Assembly (NCBI GenBank): GCA_026387915.1
Contig: JAPLKS010000021.1
Location: 17,209-81,208 of the forward strand
Source: Gemmatimonadota bacterium
Lineage (GTDB): Bacteria; Gemmatimonadota; Gemmatimonadetes; Gemmatimonadales; Gemmatimonadaceae
Direction of reading: 5' to 3'
DNA length: 64,000 bases
The position numbers were made by a program, and so were the translations under genes. The notes beneath the pieces were generated by a model. That model did no database searches and was not told the origin of the DNA. It saw only the letters and a list, made by a program, of their open reading frames with translations. How positions within the stretch are numbered: position 1 is the stretch's first letter; the number at the start of each line of letters is the position of its first letter. This document shows, one piece after another, positions 1 through 7,362 of this stretch.

Positions 1-1190
1 AGCAAGCCGAGTTCGCGGGTGTTCTGGCCGAACATCATGTGCACGGCGTCGGAGCCCATGGCGATTTTTACGCCGGCTTTGTGCGCGCGGCGTGCGGTTT
101 CGAGATTGCGGGCGCGGTAGGCGTCGAGGCCGAGTGCTTGTTCGAATGTGTAACCGTAGTCGTCGCGGAAGTCGGCGTAGTAGCGATTGTGGTCGATGGT
201 CGGCACATAGATGGTGCCTTGCTTGACCATCTGCGCGAGGGTGGCGTCGTCGAGCTCAATGCTATGCTCAACCGTGTTGGCGCCCGCGCGCACGGCGTCG
301 CGTCCACCAGCGGCGCCGTATGAATGAATGGCAATGCGACGGCCGAGCGCGTGCGCGGCGTCGACAGCGGCTTTCATTTCGTCGTAGTTGAACGTTTGCG
401 CGGTGCTGGTGTCGGCGCCGGTGCCGCGTGAGCCGTACATCTTGATGACGTCGGCGCCGCTGTCGATTTGTGTTTTGATGGCGCCGGCGATTTCACTGAT
501 GTTCGCAATGCGACTGCGCATCCAGCCCGGGACTGCGGGTGCAGTAGTCGCGGCAGCTCCTGCGCCGCCCGCGCGCGCCGCACCGGCTGGTGGTGTAGCC
601 CCCGGAGCGGGCGGCATGATTTTTTGCAGACCAAAGCCCGCCACAAACATACGCGGGCCGATGGCGAGTCCTTTGTTGATGCGATCGCGCATCATGACGT
701 CGGTGTAGTTCGACGCGCCGAGGTCGCGGACGGTGGTGACGCCGGTCTCGAGGGTGAGGCGGGCGTTTTCCATGGCGACCGTGGCGAGTTCCTGCGGGGT
801 GCGCCGTGTGTTGCCGGCGCCGTACGGGCGTGAGCCTGGGGCATGATCCCAGTAGTAGGTCATGTGCGTGTGCACATCGATCATGCCAGGGACGGCGGTG
901 TAGTTGGTGAGTTCAACTTTTGGCACGCTCGCTGGTACGGAGTTGGTGCCGGAACTGACGCTCACAATGCGATCGCCGTCTACGACAATCACCGCGTCGT
1001 TGGTGATGGCGCCGGTGCCGTCCACGAGTCGCGCAAAGTGGTAGGCGCGAGCGGTTGGTGAATAGGTGATGGAGTTGGTAGTGGTGGTATTGGTGCGCAC
1101 GGGGGCGCAGGCCAGTAACGAGAGGCTCGCGAGTAACGCGAGGCTCGCGAGTGACGCGACGGCCGCGACGACCATTTTCTTCATGCGCAT
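1..1190 (-). CDS. Amidohydrolase-family lipoprotein, C-terminus beyond left edge
   Basis: A metal-dependent amidohydrolase of the imidazolonepropionase/prolidase-like type, probably anchored in the envelope and hydrolysing an amide or peptide-like bond; the substrate cannot be read. About 396 codons are visible. A hydrophobic leader ends in a lipobox (L-L-A-C, Cys about 28). Metal-site motifs follow in family order: D-V-H-T-H near residue 100, V-I-K-M-Y (candidate carboxylated Lys), I-H-S-Y, V-E-H-S and G-S-D-A-V close to the visible end. An Ala/Gly/Pro-rich insertion sits between the first metal motif and the Lys. The start at 1190 directly abuts the stop of the S9 peptidase upstream, so the two are probably cotranscribed. 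The last metal-ligand region is present; only the C-terminal end is missing. Confidence 0.88.
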   Translation of the reverse strand, partial: MRMKKMVVAAVASLASLALLASLSLLACAPVRTNTTTTNSITYSPTARAYHFARLVDGTGAITNDAVIVVDGDRIVSVSSGTNSVPASVPKVELTNYTAVPGMIDVHTHMTYYWDHAPGSRPYGAGNTRRTPQELATVAMENARLTLETGVTTVRDLGASNYTDVMMRDRINKGLAIGPRMFVAGFGLQKIMPPAPGATPPAGAARAGGAGAAATTAPAVPGWMRSRIANISEIAGAIKTQIDSGADVIKMYGSRGTGADTSTAQTFNYDEMKAAVDAAHALGRRIAIHSYGAAGGRDAVRAGANTVEHSIELDDATLAQMVKQGTIYVPTIDHNRYYADFRDDYGYTFEQALGLDAYRARNLETARRAHKAGVKIAMGSDAVHMMFGQNTRELGL

Positions 1191-3632
1191 TTAGTGCTGC
1201 TCTCCGTGAGACGCGGCGTTGGCATTCTTCTTGGGCGCCGCGAGATACTTGGCGTACCAATCGAGCATACGCTGATGATAATCCATGAAGTCGCTTTCGG
1301 TGGTGTTTGGCACGCCGTGTCCACCGTTGGCGTAGTTCGCCCACGTCACGGTTTTTCCAAGGCGCCGTAACGCGTAGTACATCTCGCGCGTGTTGATGGC
1401 GGGCACGTTGTGGTCTTCGCCGCCGGTCATCAAGAGGAGCGGCGTCTTGATGCGATCGGCAAACATGATGGCGGAGTGCTGCACATACTTCTGCGGCTGC
1501 TGCCACATGGTGGCGCCAATGCGGTCTTGGCTTTTTTCGGCGGCGTGAATGTTGCGCACGCCGAGCCGTGGGCTGTCGGTGTAGAACGAAATGAAGTCGA
1601 CCTTGCCGCTCATGTTGATGGCCGCTTTGAAGCGGTCGGTTTGCGTGACGAGCAGGTTGGTGGCGTAGCCACCGTAGCTCGTGCCCTGCACGCCCATGCG
1701 CGAGCTGTCGGCGACGCCCATGCGAATCACTTCGTTGGCGGCGGCGGTGACGCCCTTCACCCAGGCTTCGCCCGGGTAGCCGATTTCAAAACCCACCGAC
1801 GGCTTGACCACGGCGTAGCCGTGCGAGGCGAGGATGTTGGCAAAGGCGTCCCACGCGTCGTCAAAGAAATCTTCGTACACGAGCATGATGGTCGGATACT
1901 TCTTGCCTTTCTCGTACTCGGTGGGGTAATGCAACACGCCGTAGCGCGTTTTTCCGTCGGCGTCGAGGTAGTGAATGAGTTCTGTTTTGGCGATAGGCTT
2001 TGCGGCGAGCTGCGGATTGCTCTCGAGCACGCGCCGCATGTTGCCAAGGGTGGCGTCGGCGACGTAGACGTCGGCAATGTGATTGCCGTCGCCAACATTC
2101 AGGATGGCGGTGGCGCCGTCTTTGGAAAGACGAAGATTGGTGTAGAACTTGTTGCCGTGCACAAGCGATTGCTTCTGCTTCGTTGTGCGGTCGTAACGCA
2201 CGAGCGAGCGATTCCACTCGGTGCGCGCATTTTCGGCAAAGTACAAATAGCGGCCGTCGTTGCTCCACGCCACAAGCGTGGGGCGCGGCGTGTTGGCGTC
2301 GGACGAGTCGGGCGTGGTGACAATGAGTTCTTTGTTGCCGCTGGCGGCATCAACAATCCAAAAGCCTTCGCTGTTGGTGGCGAGCAGCGCGTCGCCGGCG
2401 GGGCTCCAGCGATTCACGCTAAAGCGTTCTTTGGCGCGGAGGGCGCGGGCGGCGGCGCTGGTGTCGGGAGCGCTGGGTGCCGGTGCGCCACTCGTGGCCG
2501 CTGGTGATGCGGCGCTGTTACCACCGGCTCGGCTCACTGTGGCGGGGCCGAGTATTTGTTTGGTGGCGGTGTCGGTAATGGAGCCAATAGCAATGCGGCC
2601 GTCGCGGGTGATAGCAAAGCGTTGACCGTCGTCGGCCCAAGCGAGTTGTGCGCCTTTGAGGGAGGCGAGAATGGTGCGTTCGTTTTTCACGGGGCGCGAG
2701 GCGATGGAGTTCGTGCTAGTGGGCGCGTCGCCTGCAAAAGTGCGCGCGACGAGTTTCCAATCGCGGCCGCCGATAATGTCGTAATCGGTTTTCTTGGTAA
2801 TGTCTTGCTGCGTAGTGATGGCGCTGCCGTCTTTGGCGAGGGTCCAGGCGCCGAGCAGTGCGTCGGCGTGGAGTTGTGTGACGGTATTGGCGGCGACGTG
2901 CCACTGGACGATGGACCGATCTTCGTTGAGTCGGTTCATGGCGTCCCACTCAAGAAAATCTTCGGTGCCGTCAAGAACGGTGACCGGGCCCTTGGTGAGT
3001 TCGTTGAAGCGCTGCGTGGCTTTGGCTTTCCAGCCGACTTGGCGCGCGGCAAAAACAAGAGCGGCGCCGTCGTCGCTCCAACGGAGCTCACTGTTTTCGG
3101 CGACGTAGTGCGTGGCGGGGAGTTTGGCGCTGCTGAGTTTGCCACTCGCACGATCCCACACGGTCACCGTCTGTGCGTCATTCTCGAGCACAATCATCGC
3201 GAGCTTGGAGCCGTCGGGGTTCCAGGTGGCGCCGCGTACCGATTTCTTGGTGGGGAAGACAGCGCGTTGTGCGAGGGATTTTGTGTCGACCACAATCAAG
3301 CGCGTGAGGATGGCGCGGAGGTAGCTGGGATCACCGTCGCGTGCGGCTTCGGCCCCGAGTTGGTCGCGACGGGTGGTGATGGTGAGGGCGAGCCAGCGGC
3401 CGGCGGCGGAGAGATCGGCGACGGTGGTGGTGGCGATGTCGAGGAGGTCGCGGATGCCGAGGGAGTCGGCGCGGGCCGAGGCGGGGCGCGCGGTGGCGTG
3501 ACTCGTGAGCCTCGTGGTGCTCGTGGTGCTCGTGGTGCTCGCGGGCGCAGTGAGCGTCCGTGTTGATTGTGCCGGGAGCTGCACGGCAGCGGCGATCAGG
3601 GCAAGCAGGGCAACGGAACGTGAGCGCCACAT
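1191..3632 (-). CDS. Exported S9 family peptidase (prolyl oligopeptidase-like)
   Basis: A serine peptidase of the prolyl oligopeptidase/acylaminoacyl peptidase clan, about 813 aa, probably exported. The start M-W-R-S-R-S at 3632 is chosen because it begins a good signal peptide ending L-P-A-Q and has GAGG about 7 nt upstream; the frame remains open further upstream. The N-terminal two thirds show beta-propeller-like repeats (S-x-D-G-x-x-L/Y). The C-terminal hydrolase domain has the nucleophile G-T-S-Y-G-G-Y near residue 652, the acid in G-G-E-D-H-N and the His in G-G-H-G-V. Just after the signal peptide is a Thr/Ser-rich stretch encoded by 9-bp tandem repeats. It is first in a probable two-gene unit with the downstream amidohydrolase. 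Confidence 0.93.
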   Translation of the reverse strand: MWRSRSVALLALIAAAVQLPAQSTRTLTAPASTTSTTSTTRLTSHATARPASARADSLGIRDLLDIATTTVADLSAAGRWLALTITTRRDQLGAEAARDGDPSYLRAILTRLIVVDTKSLAQRAVFPTKKSVRGATWNPDGSKLAMIVLENDAQTVTVWDRASGKLSSAKLPATHYVAENSELRWSDDGAALVFAARQVGWKAKATQRFNELTKGPVTVLDGTEDFLEWDAMNRLNEDRSIVQWHVAANTVTQLHADALLGAWTLAKDGSAITTQQDITKKTDYDIIGGRDWKLVARTFAGDAPTSTNSIASRPVKNERTILASLKGAQLAWADDGQRFAITRDGRIAIGSITDTATKQILGPATVSRAGGNSAASPAATSGAPAPSAPDTSAAARALRAKERFSVNRWSPAGDALLATNSEGFWIVDAASGNKELIVTTPDSSDANTPRPTLVAWSNDGRYLYFAENARTEWNRSLVRYDRTTKQKQSLVHGNKFYTNLRLSKDGATAILNVGDGNHIADVYVADATLGNMRRVLESNPQLAAKPIAKTELIHYLDADGKTRYGVLHYPTEYEKGKKYPTIMLVYEDFFDDAWDAFANILASHGYAVVKPSVGFEIGYPGEAWVKGVTAAANEVIRMGVADSSRMGVQGTSYGGYATNLLVTQTDRFKAAINMSGKVDFISFYTDSPRLGVRNIHAAEKSQDRIGATMWQQPQKYVQHSAIMFADRIKTPLLLMTGGEDHNVPAINTREMYYALRRLGKTVTWANYANGGHGVPNTTESDFMDYHQRMLDWYAKYLAAPKKNANAASHGEQH
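3509..3545. repeat. 9-bp tandem repeat inside S9 peptidase gene
   Basis: About four copies of a 9-bp unit (ctcgtggtg on the plus strand) encode a Thr-Thr-Ser repeat just after the signal peptide of the S9 peptidase. The unit is a multiple of three, so changes in copy number would keep the frame. Confidence 0.7.
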
Positions 3633-3720
3633 AAGAACCTCAGCGGGTGTGTTGTCACTGCTAAAGGTGCTTGGATGTGGGAGGTGGGCGCCAGAGTGGG
3701 TGTGGGCTAGGACGGTGTGA

Positions 3721-3763
3721 GGGAAAAGAAAGCGGGGCCGCGCCACCTGGCGCGAGCCCCGCT
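3721..3763 (-). terminator. Intrinsic terminator of the tRNA gene
   Basis: Read on the minus strand, a long GC stem (8 bp, a one-base bulge, then 7 bp; loop CC) is followed by TTCTTTTC. It lies about 73 nt beyond the tRNA 3' end and upstream of the S9 peptidase start, so it should end the tRNA transcript. Confidence 0.85.
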
Positions 3764-3767
3764 GACT

Positions 3768-3781
3768 GGCAGACTGCGAAT
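3768..3781 (-). other. tRNA trailer element complementary to the anticodon arm
   Basis: On the transcribed (minus) strand this 14-mer, ATTCGCAGTCTGCC, is the exact reverse complement of the tRNA anticodon-arm sequence at 3880-3893. It lies in the 3' trailer, five bases before the terminator stem, and could pair with the whole anticodon loop in the precursor. Confidence 0.7.
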
Positions 3782-3835
3782 CGGAGGTGAATTTAGGGAT
3801 TCCGTTCTGCATCCGCAACAACGAACACTCGCCCG

Positions 3836-3919
3836 TGCTCGAACCGGGATTCGAACCCGGACGACCTTTCGGTCAGCAAATTCGCAGTCTGCCGCGTCTA
3901 CCGTTTTCGCCACTCGAGC
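3836..3919 (-). tRNA. Class II tRNA, leucine-type body, anticodon GCG
   Basis: An 84-nt cloverleaf including discriminator A73; CCA is not encoded. The acceptor stem is 7 bp (GCTCGAG with TTCGAGC, last pair G-T). T8-G9 and a 3-bp D stem GCG/CGC follow, with a D-loop of the tRNA-Leu type. The anticodon stem is GCAGA/TTTGC around the loop CTGCGAA. The long variable arm has a GACC/GGTC stem, and the T arm is CCGGG TTCGAAT CCCGG. The body, long variable arm and A73 fit bacterial tRNA-Leu. The anticodon reads GCG, which would decode the arginine codon CGC (and CGU), whereas tRNA-Leu(GAG) would differ by one base. It could be a leucine tRNA with an altered anticodon, a pseudo-tRNA or a special-purpose tRNA. 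Confidence 0.88.
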
Positions 3920-3922
3920 CGG

Positions 3923-3938
3923 GATCACCGAGGTGATC
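3923..3938. promoter_or_regulatory. Inverted repeat next to the tRNA 5' end
   Basis: GATCACC-GA-GGTGATC, with 7-bp arms, lies 4 to 19 nt upstream of the mature tRNA 5' end. It may be an operator or a leader hairpin. The rest of 3939-4059 shows no convincing promoter or gene. Confidence 0.35.
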
Positions 3939-4059
3939 GACGCGTACGCTGCGACATACGCGCTGCGAGTATTCCCATCAGCATACGGCCAGCGCCGCGG
4001 CGGCCTGACATCGGAGAGCCGCAAGCCGGCGCGAACTATTGCTAGCGTTTTGGTTCGTA

Positions 4060-4764
4060 TTACCGCAGTTCGTACGCCGCCATCTTGCGATACAGCGTCG
4101 TCCGCCCAATCCCAAGCACTCGGCTCGCCTTACTCAGGTTACCGCCCGTGCGCCGAATGGCGGCCGTGATGGTGGCGCGCTCCTGATCGGCGAGCGAGAC
4201 ATGACTCGGCGGGGTTGCTGCCGTTGTGGACGCGCGGTCGTCACCCGACTCCACCTTCGCAATGACGCGGCTGATTTCGCGCACGAGCGCGCGGAGCGAT
4301 GCGTGCTGATCGGGCTCACTATTTTCGCCCGCGCGCGTCACTTCGTGTTCGAGGTGCGCCACACGCACGGCGAGACTGGCACGATCGAGTGCGTTGTGGA
4401 GTGTGGTGAGGAGCTTGGTGCGCTCGAGCGGTTTGGTGACAAAGTCGGAGGCGCCGAGTGCCACCGCCTGCCGCGCGGAAATGGGATCGTCGTCGCCGGC
4501 GAGGGCGATGATCGGCGCGTGCGGATATTGCCGACGGATGCGGCTGAGGAGTTGATCGGTGGTGGCGCCGGGGAGATGCAGGTCGAGCAGCACGGCGACC
4601 GGCGGCGCACTGTCGATCGCGGCAATGGCTCCGGCGGGATCGGTGAAGGCAAAGGCGCGGTGGCCGGCGTTCTGGATCCAGCGTTCGAGGAGGAGCCCGA
4701 GGTCGCGGTCATCGTCAATGACGATGACGCCTCGGGAGCCGGCGGGGAGGGCGGGCGCGGTCAT
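4060..4764 (-). CDS. Response regulator with Fis-type DNA-binding domain
   Basis: A two-component response regulator of about 234 aa in the ActR/RegA style. The receiver domain has the acidic cluster V-I-D-D-D near residue 17, phospho-acceptor D61 in L-L-D-L-H-L-P, and K in F-V-T-K-P-L. The C-terminus is a Fis-family helix-turn-helix (A-A-I-R-R-T-G-G-N-L-S followed by G-R-T-T-L-Y-R-K-M). There is no AAA domain, so it is not an NtrC-type activator. The start M-T-A-P at 4764 is chosen because the receiver begins right after it; the frame stays open for 21 codons upstream. It is divergent from the hybrid kinase at 4938, its most likely partner. Confidence 0.9.
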   Translation of the reverse strand: MTAPALPAGSRGVIVIDDDRDLGLLLERWIQNAGHRAFAFTDPAGAIAAIDSAPPVAVLLDLHLPGATTDQLLSRIRRQYPHAPIIALAGDDDPISARQAVALGASDFVTKPLERTKLLTTLHNALDRASLAVRVAHLEHEVTRAGENSEPDQHASLRALVREISRVIAKVESGDDRASTTAATPPSHVSLADQERATITAAIRRTGGNLSKASRVLGIGRTTLYRKMAAYELR

Positions 4765-4937
4765 ACGATGGGGTGGGCGGCGTAGATCGGCAGAAAAGGT
4801 CCGGTGATGACTTGCTCGGAACACCACACGAATGTGATGTTCCGTTTTGGAACAGTACTGAATCGGCAGCTACTCTGCAAGTAGCTCATAGACAGGCACT
4901 TGCAGATATTGCCTAGTGCCGAATTTATGGTACATTT
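4765..4937. promoter_or_regulatory. Divergent regulatory region with three inverted repeats
   Basis: The region between the response regulator and hybrid kinase genes holds TGTTCC-N5-GGAACA (4838-4854) with another GGAACA at 4818, AGCTACT-N5-AGTAGCT (4868-4886), and GGCACT-N14-AGTGCC (4895-4920). No Shine-Dalgarno sequence precedes the kinase ATG at 4938, so its mRNA may be leaderless or nearly so. Confidence 0.5.
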
Positions 4938-7361
4938 ATGTTCCGTATGCCCCGCAAGCCACCCAATCCACCGGACTCGCAGTCCGAACTCCCCATCTCG
5001 AACGGGGATTCGGGGGCGTTTGAGGCGATGGCGGCAGCGAACACGGCGTTGGCGGCTGAACGGGATGCAGCCAACGCCGCGAACCGTGCCAAGAGCGACT
5101 TCCTGGCGGTGATGAGCCACGAGATTCGTACGCCCATGAACGCGATTCTTGGCGTGACCGAACTGGCCCTCGAAACCGCGGCAACCGAAGAACAACGCTC
5201 CCTGCTTCGTACCGTGCGCACGAATGCCGACGAGTTGATGCTGCTCGTCAACGAAATTCTCGACTTTTCCAAGATCGAAGCGGGGCAGGTCACGATCGCC
5301 GAGGAGCGCTGCTTCGTTTCCGACCTCATCGAAAGTGTGGCGGAAGTCATGAGCGCGCGCGCCAATCTCAAAGGGATCGACATCACGGCGGACGTGGATC
5401 CGGCGATTCCCGTGATGATGCTCGGCGACCCAACCCGACTGCGACAGATTTTGTCGAATCTCGTGAGCAACGCCGTGAAGTTCACGCACAGCGGCGGCGT
5501 GGTGATTTCGGCGGAAGTCATGGAACGGCACGACCGCGCGCTCCATGTGCACTTCACGGTGCACGACACGGGCGTGGGAATTCCCGACGAAGCGCAGGCG
5601 CGGATTTTTCAGCGTTTTTATCAAGTGGACAGCTCCTTGCGGCGTGCCTACGGCGGCACGGGGTTGGGGCTGAGCATTTGTAAGTCGCTCGCCGAGTTGA
5701 TGGGTGGGCGGATTTGGTTGGAGAGTGTGCCCGGCGCGGGAAGTGAGTTTCACTTTACGTTGCCGTTCGTACTCACCGACGACGAACCGCCGGCGCGGCG
5801 ATTGTCGGACCAAGGGTTTGCAGGGCGGCGTGCGATTTTTGTGTGCTCCGACAAACGCACGCGTCCGGGGATGGAGCGTGTGTTGCAGTCGCTGCGCTTT
5901 GACGTCACGGTGGTGGACGAAACACCGGCCGCGCTCGGCGGCGTGTTGCGCGCTACGTTGGCGACCGACGAAGCGCTCAGCGCGGTGGTGGTGCTCGACG
6001 CGGCGATTGGAGCGGAGGCGGTGGCCAGTGCGATAACGGTGATACGCGCACAGCCCGTGGTGCACGCCGTGCTTGTTGCGGCACGCGCGACGGGCGACGA
6101 ACAACACGTTGCCACGGCGAGCGGTGCCGCACTGCTGGCGAAGCCGCTCGCGCGGCGGCGCACGGCCGATATCATTGGCGAACTGTTGCACATTGTGCCC
6201 GTGCACCCCGCTACGCAGAGCGTCGTGGAGCGGCGCAAGGTCCGGGCACCGCGCGCGGTCGGCGGGCGCGTGCTGGTAGTGGAAGACAATCCCGACACGC
6301 GACTGCTCGCAACGGCCGTCCTCGAGCGCGCGGGCTACGACGTGGACACGGCGTCCGATGGCGAAGAAGGGTTGCGCCTCGCTACGGAAAAGCGATGGGA
6401 CTTGATCATCACGGATCTGGAGATGCCGCAGCTTGACGGCATTGCCATGACCGAAGCGGTGCGTCAGCGCGAACACGAACACCAGCTTGATCCTGTGCCC
6501 GTGATCGCGTTGACGGCGCATGTGCTGGAGGGCGTTCGCGATCGCACGCGCGACGCGGGAATGAACGACTTTATTCCCAAGCCAATTCAGCGTGACGCAT
6601 TTTTGGCCGTGGTGCGTCGGCACATCGATTTGCGCCCCGTGATTCTCGTAGCAGACGATACGCCGGATAGCCGTTTTTTGATGCGCCGCATGCTCGACGG
6701 ACGTGGGTACCGCATTCTTGAAGCCGCCGACGGTGACGCGGTGCTCGCGTTGTTCGATGCGGGGCGCGTGTCGATGGTGCTGCTCGACATGTCGATGCCG
6801 GTGCGTGATGGATTCAGCACGGCGCGCGAATTGCGCAAACGCTCGCGCGGCCAAACGCTGCCGGTAATTGCGGTGACGGGCTACGCGGACGCCGAAGACA
6901 AAGCGAAATGTCTCGCCGCGGGTTGCACGGGATATCTCACCAAACCGGTGCGGCGCGACACGCTCGTGGCCGCCGTTGAACAAGCGGTGGGGCGTCAGGA
7001 ACCGGTGACCGCGCCGCATATGGCGCCGGTCGTGGTCACCTCCGGCGTGGACGATGGCGCGCCGCCAGTAGAGATCGATGCGGACATTGCCGACCTGATT
7101 CCGATGTACTTAAGTGGACGCCGCGCGGACGTTGAACGCGCGCGCGTGCTCGTGGCGCAGGGCAGTTTTGAAGAACTCGGCACCATTGGGCATCATCTCA
7201 AAGGCAATGGGCAGAGCTATGGCTTTACGGTGGTGACGCGGATTGGACGTGAGCTCGAAGCAGCCGCTGTTCAGCGCGATGCCCTCCACGTGACGGCGCT
7301 CACCGAGGAGCTGTCGGCGTGGGAGCGCAGCGTGCGGTGGACGGCGGTGGCGGTGGCCTAG
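4938..7361 (+). CDS. Soluble hybrid histidine kinase (HisKA-HATPase-REC-REC-REC-Hpt)
   Basis: A phosphorelay kinase of 807 aa with no transmembrane or obvious sensor domain, so probably cytosolic. In order: a short Ala-rich helix, HisKA with phospho-His 61 (V-M-S-H-E-I-R-T-P), HATPase_c with N box near 170-182 and G boxes D-T-G-V-G-I and G-T-G-L-G-L, and a receiver-like domain near 297-420 that lacks the acidic pair. Two full receivers follow (D493 in I-T-D-L-E-M-P; D617 in L-L-D-M-S-M-P), then a C-terminal Hpt with H752 (H-H-L-K-G-N). All relay modules are thus in one chain. The divergent Fis-type regulator is the likely output. It ends one base before the stop of the convergent beta-helix gene. 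Confidence 0.93.
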   Translation: MFRMPRKPPNPPDSQSELPISNGDSGAFEAMAAANTALAAERDAANAANRAKSDFLAVMSHEIRTPMNAILGVTELALETAATEEQRSLLRTVRTNADELMLLVNEILDFSKIEAGQVTIAEERCFVSDLIESVAEVMSARANLKGIDITADVDPAIPVMMLGDPTRLRQILSNLVSNAVKFTHSGGVVISAEVMERHDRALHVHFTVHDTGVGIPDEAQARIFQRFYQVDSSLRRAYGGTGLGLSICKSLAELMGGRIWLESVPGAGSEFHFTLPFVLTDDEPPARRLSDQGFAGRRAIFVCSDKRTRPGMERVLQSLRFDVTVVDETPAALGGVLRATLATDEALSAVVVLDAAIGAEAVASAITVIRAQPVVHAVLVAARATGDEQHVATASGAALLAKPLARRRTADIIGELLHIVPVHPATQSVVERRKVRAPRAVGGRVLVVEDNPDTRLLATAVLERAGYDVDTASDGEEGLRLATEKRWDLIITDLEMPQLDGIAMTEAVRQREHEHQLDPVPVIALTAHVLEGVRDRTRDAGMNDFIPKPIQRDAFLAVVRRHIDLRPVILVADDTPDSRFLMRRMLDGRGYRILEAADGDAVLALFDAGRVSMVLLDMSMPVRDGFSTARELRKRSRGQTLPVIAVTGYADAEDKAKCLAAGCTGYLTKPVRRDTLVAAVEQAVGRQEPVTAPHMAPVVVTSGVDDGAPPVEIDADIADLIPMYLSGRRADVERARVLVAQGSFEELGTIGHHLKGNGQSYGFTVVTRIGRELEAAAVQRDALHVTALTEELSAWERSVRWTAVAVA

Positions 7362-7362
7362 G

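Noticed and set aside
3768..3781. The inverted anticodon-arm copy as an integration (attB/attP) scar
   Set aside because: Integration repeats are normally direct copies of the tRNA 3' end. This one is inverted and covers the anticodon arm, and no integrase or island is nearby.
4761..7019. A 752-codon minus-strand frame opposite the hybrid kinase
   Set aside because: The plus strand encodes an intact HisKA-HATPase-REC-Hpt chain. The antisense product looks like a codon-bias shadow.
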